Below are positions 1-4,953 of a DNA stretch of 8,036 bases, piece after piece. Origin of the DNA: Kofleriaceae bacterium (lineage in GTDB: Bacteria; Myxococcota_A; Polyangia; Haliangiales; Haliangiaceae). The stretch lies in NCBI GenBank assembly GCA_016763395.1, contig JAESTW010000554.1, positions 1 to 8,036 on the forward strand, given 5' to 3'. Under the pieces are notes generated by a model. It did not search any database and was not told the DNA's origin. It worked only from the letters and a program-made list of their open reading frames with translations. Made by a program: the position numbers and the translations under genes. Each line of letters opens with the position of its first letter. Position 1 is the stretch's first letter.

Positions 1-912
1 CGCAGTCTGCAATGGGCTCGCCAAGTCGCCCGAGCAGATTGACGAGAACACTGCATTGTCACCCGCCAGCGAAACGAACTCTTGCAGTTTGTTGGCTTGC
101 AAGGCATCTCCAAAGGTTGACGAGCAGTCGGATTCGCCAGCAACAACGGCTGCTGCCCAACGGCCACGCTCCCCTTTCAATTCATCCAAGAACTGAACTG
201 TAGACTCTGGCGGAACATACTCTGGGTCAAAGTGCTGACAGTTGTTGGCGATTTTATCGAAGGCGAGGTGCGAGAAGTTCCGATCTGTCCGAGAACAGTC
301 ATCTTCGTCCGAGATTATGATGACTCCCAGAAGTGCATCATCTCGCAAAAAGCCCTCGTTGGTTCCATCCTTCACCCGGTCACGCAATGCCAGCTGCGTC
401 GCAAAGAGTGGCATCTCCAAAGGCGGTCCGTCCAAGCCAACGTTGGCGACACAGGAAAACTGTGTCTTGGCGTCCGGATCTTCTCGTTCGATCCAACGTT
501 TCGTCATGCCGCACTCCTGGCGCAGCTCTCCGTTGTCGCCCATTAGATTTGTGCTCTGGAGCGGTGGCGTGAACAGCGCGAAGTTCATGCCGGTGGTCGT
601 GATTCCGACCCGGTAATCCAGCGCGCCGGCATTGAAGTTGTCCAGAATGTCGATGAAGCCAGGAAGATTGGCGCTCAGATTTTCCTGCTCCTCCCGCATC
701 GACTCCGAGTCGTCAATGATGAAGAGCAGGTCCATTTTTGTGCAGACCTGAACACTCGCCGAGTCCGAGGCGGGCTGCGCATCGCCCGATGAACTTGCGT
801 TGGATGAGCAAGCGGCGGAATAAGCTGCTAGCAGCAACATGGCCCTGGTTAACAGACTGCAGCGCTGGAGACTCAGCCTACTCGATGTACTTCTAAACCT
901 GCTGAGGAGCAT
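1..912 (-). CDS. vWA-domain lipoprotein, C-terminus cut by the window edge
   Basis: The reading frame is open for 304 codons from the ATG at 912 to base 1 and has no stop, so the C-terminus lies outside the window. The N-terminus carries several Arg residues, then a hydrophobic stretch (about 25-34) ending in Cys35 followed by a Ser-rich linker, as in a lipoprotein signal; the lipobox (SAAC) is not ideal. A vWA domain follows. The metal-site DxSxS motif is D67, S69, S71 after the strand DLLFII, and the later Asp lies in VIIISDEDDC (about 197-206). Mature Cys residues at 57, 134, 154, 206, 225, 263 and 293 suggest disulfides outside the cytoplasm. Such vWA lipoproteins are frequent in Myxococcota, mostly of unknown role; adhesion or surface protein binding is an inference. 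ATGs at 840 and 966 are in frame. The one at 840 leaves too short a signal peptide, so 912 is preferred, although no Shine-Dalgarno is seen. Confidence 0.85.
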   Translation of the reverse strand, partial: MLLSRFRSTSSRLSLQRCSLLTRAMLLLAAYSAACSSNASSSGDAQPASDSASVQVCTKMDLLFIIDDSESMREEQENLSANLPGFIDILDNFNAGALDYRVGITTTGMNFALFTPPLQSTNLMGDNGELRQECGMTKRWIEREDPDAKTQFSCVANVGLDGPPLEMPLFATQLALRDRVKDGTNEGFLRDDALLGVIIISDEDDCSRTDRNFSHLAFDKIANNCQHFDPEYVPPESTVQFLDELKGERGRWAAAVVAGESDCSSTFGDALQANKLQEFVSLAGDNAVFSSICSGDLASPLQTA

Positions 913-929
913 GGTAGGGAGGCTACCAT
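911..929. repeat. Perfect 7-bp inverted repeat at the start of the vWA lipoprotein gene
   Basis: ATGGTAG (911-917) and CTACCAT (923-929) are perfect inverse complements separated by five bases, GGAGG. In the minus-strand transcript the 3' arm overlaps the proposed start codon (912-910), so the hairpin could mask initiation. The dyad could instead be a protein-binding operator. The structure is directly visible; any regulatory role is inference. Confidence 0.45.
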
Positions 930-1244
930 ACTCACTTAGGGTAGAGATATTTCCAGATCCCAGCATTGAGAAGGTGGAACCATCAACAATTAGTGTCGAC
1001 GATGGAACATTCGACTAGGCGCGCCACAAGACGGTCGCTGCTAGCGTTGCCCTGCTGGGTTGGCCGGACGTCCGGGACTACAAGAGGGATATCGCATGAT
1101 GAGGGTGTGGCGCTGGTGCCTCACTCTTCTCGGTGTAACCGAAAGGCTACGCAACAAACCGATATTTCCCCTGTAAATACACGCCCCTGTCCTTGGCGAC
1201 GATATTGCATTGAGCCGCATTGGTCGTCCGATAGAGAACCCAAA
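913..1244. other. Intergenic region between divergent genes, no convincing gene
   Basis: These 332 bases separate the starts of the minus-strand vWA lipoprotein gene and the plus-strand beta-barrel gene, so promoters for both should lie here. I could not pick out a convincing -35/-10 pair. The barrel frame stays open upstream to a TTG at 966, but the extra 93 residues are rich in Arg, Trp, Cys and Ser, resemble no protein I know, and would bury a clear signal peptide, so I treat them as non-coding. A perfect 12-base palindrome, CCGGACGTCCGG, lies at 1064-1075. It could be an operator, but one of that length is expected about twice by chance in 8 kb. Confidence 0.5.
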
Positions 1245-1883
1245 ATGAAAACAACATCAATCTTCCTCCCCTTTCTTGTCCTCCCCATTGTATTTGCGAG
1301 CCGCGCGGACGCCCAACCCATGCCTGAGACATCTTCTCAGCCTGCGGTCACGGAAGAGCAAACCAGCGCATTGCACAAGGAGAACTCACTCAACATAAGC
1401 CCCCTAGGTGTACTGTCCGGTTCGTACGGACTTACTTATGAACGCCTACTACAAGGACACCACGGAATCACTGTTGAGGGCAACTACGCCAGCGCGTCCG
1501 GGACGGATGCCTCCTCTAGCTCTGCCGGAGCAACCATCGGCTATCGCTACCACTGGCGAGGAAACCAAGACTCAGGCTTTGTCGGACTTAATCTTGGCTA
1601 CTACGATGGAAGCGGAACAGCGACCGTTGAAAGCGGCGGGATGTCAACGACCTTTGATATAGACACCAAAGTCACAACCCTTACAGCCAACATCGGACGT
1701 CGATGGGCCTGGGATAGCGGCCTCAACATCACCTTCCGAATTGGCTTGGGTCAGGGCAACTACGACATCACGACCAAGAGCGATGATCCGGATGCGAAGA
1801 AGGCCGTCGAACTCGTTGACGACCTGTTGACCCTCTTTCCGATCGCCTTTGATGGTGAGCTGTCGATGGGTTATATTTTCTAG
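1245..1883 (+). CDS. Outer-membrane beta-barrel protein, DUF3575-like
   Basis: The 212-residue product starts at ATG 1245 with a clear Sec signal peptide: Lys2, a hydrophobic core at about 6-18, and probable cleavage after Ala-Asp-Ala at residue 23. A short polar segment (about 24-45) precedes a run of alternating hydrophobic and polar strands rich in Gly and Tyr. The first barrel strands (NISPLGVLSGSYGLTYERLL, then ITVEGNYA) resemble the opening of DUF3575-type barrels. The protein ends in Tyr-Ile-Phe, and a terminal Phe is the usual signal recognised by the BAM complex. Size and pattern suit a small barrel of roughly eight strands. No enzymatic motif is visible, so a structural or porin-like role is only a guess. 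A weak GAGA lies about ten bases before the ATG. The frame is also open upstream to a TTG at 966, which I reject. The gene converges on the 125-residue gene, leaving 42 bases between the stops. Confidence 0.8.
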   Translation: MKTTSIFLPFLVLPIVFASRADAQPMPETSSQPAVTEEQTSALHKENSLNISPLGVLSGSYGLTYERLLQGHHGITVEGNYASASGTDASSSSAGATIGYRYHWRGNQDSGFVGLNLGYYDGSGTATVESGGMSTTFDIDTKVTTLTANIGRRWAWDSGLNITFRIGLGQGNYDITTKSDDPDAKKAVELVDDLLTLFPIAFDGELSMGYIF

Positions 1884-1925
1884 TATCCGTCCGACACCTG
1901 GCTTGCCCTCGGTCCGGAATAGCTG

Positions 1926-2303
1926 TTACGTTTTTCCTCCAAAAGGAGAACCAAGCCGGCCACTCCCCGGTAGATGTTGTTCCCAATCGCATGATGCAAC
2001 CACCGTTGCGCCCTCTCCTGCTAGGTGTATCATCACTGTCGAAACCTGCTCAAGATAACTCTTCAATGAGAGCCCAGGAGCGGATTCGACGTCTACCGTG
2101 TACGGGTAGTATATGAATTCGGACGGGTCCCTCGCGATAACATCCGTGTCAAAGTCCTTACTGGAAGACACATCAACTTCTACGCGATTCGCTACCACTG
2201 TTTGCGAGTCTAGCGTTCCTCCGAGGAAGGTTGTCACTGTTTTCAACAACTCCGCCAACGTCATCGCGGAGTTGATATACAGTCTTGAATAGTATATTTC
2301 CAT
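1926..2303 (-). CDS. Hypothetical protein, 125 aa, alpha/beta
   Basis: I do not recognise a named family. The product has a coherent alpha/beta pattern: strand at 2-9 (EIYYSRLY), helix at about 14-27, strand at about 37-45 (VVANRVEVD), strand at about 62-72 (EFIYYPYTVDV), helix at about 78-95, and a last strand TVVASCDWEQHLP at about 100-111. There is no signal peptide or membrane segment, so it should be cytosolic. The acidic, single-domain layout with a final strand running into CDWE-LP resembles small stand-alone proteins sometimes labelled immunity-like in actinobacteria and myxobacteria; this is an impression, not an assignment. The gene is divergent from the ATPase operon, with only 101 bases between the two start codons, so the two may share a control region. 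No Shine-Dalgarno is seen before the ATG. No toxin gene partner is visible in the window. Confidence 0.65.
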   Translation of the reverse strand: MEIYYSRLYINSAMTLAELLKTVTTFLGGTLDSQTVVANRVEVDVSSSKDFDTDVIARDPSEFIYYPYTVDVESAPGLSLKSYLEQVSTVMIHLAGEGATVVASCDWEQHLPGSGRLGSPFGGKT

Positions 2304-2305
2304 GC

Positions 2306-2384
2306 GATTGGGCTGAGGGTACAGGACAATGGAACAAAGCGCCGCTCTCTGCTATCAGTTTCCCTGTGCCCAGGCCACCCAATC
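2306..2384. repeat. Nested inverted repeat in the promoter/leader region of the ATPase operon
   Basis: Two pairs of arms are nested. The outer pair is GATTGGG (2306-2312) with CCCAATC (2378-2384), perfect over 7 bp. The inner pair is GGGTACAGG (2317-2325) with CCTGTGCCC (2363-2371), 9 bp with one G-T wobble. The blocks are separated by a 4 x 6 base internal loop, and the apical loop is 37 bases. The element fills most of the gap between the divergent start codons at 2303 and 2405. It could form an RNA hairpin in the operon leader, a cruciform, or paired operator sites. It also argues that this stretch is non-coding, against a TTG start at 2285 for the ATPase. Confidence 0.55.
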
Positions 2385-2404
2385 CACTTCACCTTGATGC
2401 TGCC

Positions 2405-3916
2405 ATGGGTCGCTTTCGCGACTTCTTCAACGAACTGAAGAGTGTCTTCATTGAGCGGGACGAAGTACTCACGCAAAGTGCCTTGGCGCTGCTCGCACGG
2501 GAGCACCAACTCATTACAGGTCCCCCAGGAACCGCCAAGAGCCAATTGGCTGCGTTGGTTCTTGGCCGAATCGTCGATGAGCAAACGGGCAAGCCAAGTC
2601 TCTTTAGTCGGCAGTTCACAGAGAGCACCGTGCAGACCGATTTGATCGGCGCCATCGACTTCAAGACTTTGATGGAGACCGGACGCACGGAACACTTCAC
2701 CGATGAAGGTCTTTTGGGATCGGTGCATGCGTTTCTGGACGAAGTTTTTGACGGTCGTGACATGCTCTTGCGCTCAACGCTAAATCTTCTCAACGAGAGA
2801 GAATTCAAGCAGGGCAGCATAACTGCCAAGGGCAAGATCGAATGCGCCTTCATGACCAGCAATCGGTACATCTCTGAGATCTTAGAGACCTCGCGCCAGA
2901 GCCTGCTCGCTTTTGTCGATCGCCTGAACTTCATTAGCTTCGTTCCTAGGAACTTTTCTGACCCGTCAATTCTCAAGGACATGGTACGTCGTCATGGCGG
3001 AGGATTCGGGATTCACCGGCCGAACGCGGTGCTCTCGATTCAAGACCTCGACGCGCTGCAGGCTGCCGTTGACTTGACCTACGTGTCCGAGGACCTTTGC
3101 GATGCCGTCGCCGACCTCATTACCGACATCGACAGAGAAATGCTGGAGGCAAGACGCCACGATCCCAAGTTTCAACCCACTCGTTTTTTCTCCGCTAGAA
3201 CCGCAGTGCAGGCCACCGGCGTACTTCGCGCTGCTGTGGTTTATGACAAGATTTTTCACAACCCCAAGCGGGCGCTGCAGGTCGAGTTTAGCGACCTAAA
3301 GCAGCTTCGCTATCACTTGCTGCTCAGTGGCGTCCCCCTCGAAAACATCGGAACTCGTATCGAACGAGAGCAAGATCCGCGGGAGCGTAGGCAACTCAAT
3401 ATCATCCGTACTGAAGCTGAGATCTTTGAGCGCTGCATTGCCAAGGTGCCTGTACAAGAGGGGCGCCCCGTACAACAAAAAACACTGGCCTTCGATTCGT
3501 TGCGCACGATGGTCCAAAGCGCTCGAGCATCCAGCGATCCACAGGCCCTTGTTAACGCCGTACGCAAACTCGTCTCCGCTATGGAGAGCGGGGCTAGTAA
3601 CGCCGATAAGGCCGCTGACTTGTTGTTCGAAACGGTGGGAGCGATGTCCGAACGAGCGTTGCGGGTTGGGCTGGTTCCTACCTTCGGCATGCAAACCAAA
3701 CTCGCCGAACTCGCCACTGAGGCCAACGACGTGGCCAGAGAGCTAGAAAATGCATCGGCGAGTTATCGCCCTATGTCCAACTGGGTACGCGGTCGCTTGC
3801 TCCAAGTGATCGACGATTCACTCCGGCTTGGTTCGGTCGCTAGCGCCGAGTCGATTGAGCTTCTGGTTACCGACTCGAGTGACAGCGATCTAATCTCCGT
3901 ATCGCGGCACGTATGA
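2405..3916 (+). CDS. MoxR/RavA-type AAA+ ATPase
   Basis: The 503-residue product carries a full MoxR-family AAA+ module. Walker A is GPPGTAKS (39-46) and Walker B is HAFLDE (D112, E113). The sensor 1 Asn is in MTSNRY (about 153), the Arg-finger motif is FVDRL (R173), and the sensor 2 Arg is in FFSAR (R265). The N-terminal helix RFRDFFNELKSVFIERDEV is typical of this family. After the lid, a charged linker (about 317-332) leads to a helical C-terminal region (about 335-503) with no domain I recognise; total length is close to RavA (498 aa). MoxR ATPases act as cytosolic chaperones with vWA partners (RavA-ViaA, CbbQ-CbbO, NorQ-NorD), and such a partner is encoded two genes downstream. I chose ATG 2405 because the conserved helix begins there; the frame is open upstream to a TTG at 2285, but that stretch is Pro-rich, overlaps the divergent gene and contains the inverted repeat. 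No Shine-Dalgarno is seen. Confidence 0.9.
   Translation: MGRFRDFFNELKSVFIERDEVLTQSALALLAREHQLITGPPGTAKSQLAALVLGRIVDEQTGKPSLFSRQFTESTVQTDLIGAIDFKTLMETGRTEHFTDEGLLGSVHAFLDEVFDGRDMLLRSTLNLLNEREFKQGSITAKGKIECAFMTSNRYISEILETSRQSLLAFVDRLNFISFVPRNFSDPSILKDMVRRHGGGFGIHRPNAVLSIQDLDALQAAVDLTYVSEDLCDAVADLITDIDREMLEARRHDPKFQPTRFFSARTAVQATGVLRAAVVYDKIFHNPKRALQVEFSDLKQLRYHLLLSGVPLENIGTRIEREQDPRERRQLNIIRTEAEIFERCIAKVPVQEGRPVQQKTLAFDSLRTMVQSARASSDPQALVNAVRKLVSAMESGASNADKAADLLFETVGAMSERALRVGLVPTFGMQTKLAELATEANDVARELENASASYRPMSNWVRGRLLQVIDDSLRLGSVASAESIELLVTDSSDSDLISVSRHV
3913..3916 (+). other. ATGA stop-start overlap, ATPase to middle gene
   Basis: The start codon ATG (3913-3915) overlaps the ATPase stop TGA (3914-3916). 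No Shine-Dalgarno precedes it, which suggests initiation by ribosomes that have just terminated the upstream gene (translational coupling). Confidence 0.8.
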
Positions 3917-4953
3917 AGGAGTTTGAGGGCATCAAAGTGCTGCGGACTGAACTGCAATCGGCAGGAGTTCCTTCGGTGGATCCAACAGCGACAGCAGAAG
4001 CTTGGTCAGTGGCACAAGCCAACCTCGAAAATGAGCTGGTACTACTTTGGGGCGCTCGCTTTCGAAACACCGCCATGTCCATCCTGCAACAAACTACGAC
4101 GCGACCTTTGCAAGAAGTATTGGACTCACTCACTCCCTTTCTCGAAGAGCTCGACGCCGCTGAAAAACGCTGTACTGAACTCGGCCGGACGAGCGAGCTT
4201 AAACGCCGTGTTGTGGGGCCCCGGCTAGAACCTGTTGTAGAGCGCGCTGTTAGTCTTTTGCGGCTAGATGACCGAGGCGCCATGGTAGCAGAAGTCCAAC
4301 AAATATTTGAGCGTCTCAGCCGGCCAGAGATTGCCGATGTTGTTTCAAGCGAACACCTTGTTCGTTGGATTGCTCCTCTGTTGATTCAGCAGGAGCAGGA
4401 CGCGCCCGGACAGGACATTGCAATTTCGGACAAGGAGTCCTATCAACGGGCTCTAGAGCGGGAGCATTCACACTCCATCATTGCGACGCTGATTGAAATT
4501 GCAATTCTCGGTATCGAACGCCAGGTCGATAGTAGCGCTGCGCCCGAAGAACTCTCACAGGCGGTCAGCAATGTATTGCGTGCGCTCTCCGCACAGCTAC
4601 AGTCTCAAATCGTCGACGGAGATTTAGCTCGTATTCAAAGACGACTCGGCTACCTGCAAAGCTGGTGGCAAAAGCTGACCGTGAGCGGCGAATTGGATGC
4701 ACAGCAAGTTGTCGATGTACTGGAGACGGTTGCCCGTTCGGGGCTTCTGCGAGTCTTGCGGGGAGATGGAGAGGCGCTTGTTCTTTCCACTGAAGCCAGA
4801 CGAGTTGTCGAGGTATTTCCAGAGGCTCAAGAGAAGGTCGAGTCACTCCGAGATGAGATCGAAGCCTTCGACCGAGAAACTCGTAACTACCTGGTAGCGC
4901 TCCTTGAGGGGCAAGCAAATCAAGCTTGGCAACTTGCCCTCGGCAACCAATGA
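3913..4953 (+). CDS. Unrecognised helical protein of the MoxR-vWA operon, possible winged helix
   Basis: The 346-residue product matches no family I recognise. It appears almost entirely alpha-helical and rich in charged residues, without a signal peptide or membrane segment, so it should be cytosolic. Helical blocks span about 5-160, then a short acidic linker (161-175) and more helices to about 255. Residues about 259-302 look different: two helices, then LLRVLRGDGEALVLST as a beta hairpin, then EARRVVEVF. This pattern resembles a winged helix with its wing followed by a terminal helix. A charged, possibly coiled-coil helix (about 303-325) precedes the C-terminus. The gene overlaps its neighbours by four bases on each side, so it is very likely a functional partner of the ATPase and vWA protein: an adaptor, scaffold or regulatory subunit. 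The winged-helix reading and the adaptor role are inferences. Known MoxR-vWA pairs such as RavA-ViaA lack an obvious counterpart. Confidence 0.85.
   Translation: MKEFEGIKVLRTELQSAGVPSVDPTATAEAWSVAQANLENELVLLWGARFRNTAMSILQQTTTRPLQEVLDSLTPFLEELDAAEKRCTELGRTSELKRRVVGPRLEPVVERAVSLLRLDDRGAMVAEVQQIFERLSRPEIADVVSSEHLVRWIAPLLIQQEQDAPGQDIAISDKESYQRALEREHSHSIIATLIEIAILGIERQVDSSAAPEELSQAVSNVLRALSAQLQSQIVDGDLARIQRRLGYLQSWWQKLTVSGELDAQQVVDVLETVARSGLLRVLRGDGEALVLSTEARRVVEVFPEAQEKVESLRDEIEAFDRETRNYLVALLEGQANQAWQLALGNQ
4950..4953 (+). other. ATGA stop-start overlap, middle gene to vWA gene
   Basis: The ATG (4950-4952) overlaps the preceding stop TGA (4951-4953). Both operon junctions read ATGAAGG, and neither has a Shine-Dalgarno. 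This decides the start of the vWA gene over the in-frame TTG at 4926. Confidence 0.8.

Noticed and set aside
1064..1075. 12-base perfect palindrome CCGGACGTCCGG as an operator
   Set aside because: About two such palindromes are expected by chance in 8 kb, and no regulator gene is adjacent; noted only in the intergenic entry.
966..1244. N-terminal extension of the beta-barrel gene from a TTG at 966
   Set aside because: It would bury a clear signal peptide starting at ATG 1245, and its residue composition looks non-coding.
1890..1918. Imperfect hairpin between the convergent stops as a bidirectional terminator
   Set aside because: The arms (TCCGACACC with GGTCCGGA) pair only with an internal loop, and no T-run follows directly on either strand.
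2306..2384. Integron attC site
   Set aside because: The outer arms are GATTGGG/CCCAATC, not the RYYYAAC/GTTRRRY core sites of attC, and no integrase or cassette array is present.
2285..2404. N-terminal extension of the ATPase from a TTG at 2285
   Set aside because: It overlaps the start of the divergent gene, contains the nested inverted repeat, and lies before the conserved N-terminal helix of the family.
2389..2982. 197-codon open frame on the minus strand inside the ATPase gene
   Set aside because: It is antisense to the Walker A and B regions; its Ser/Arg-rich product is typical of a shadow frame.
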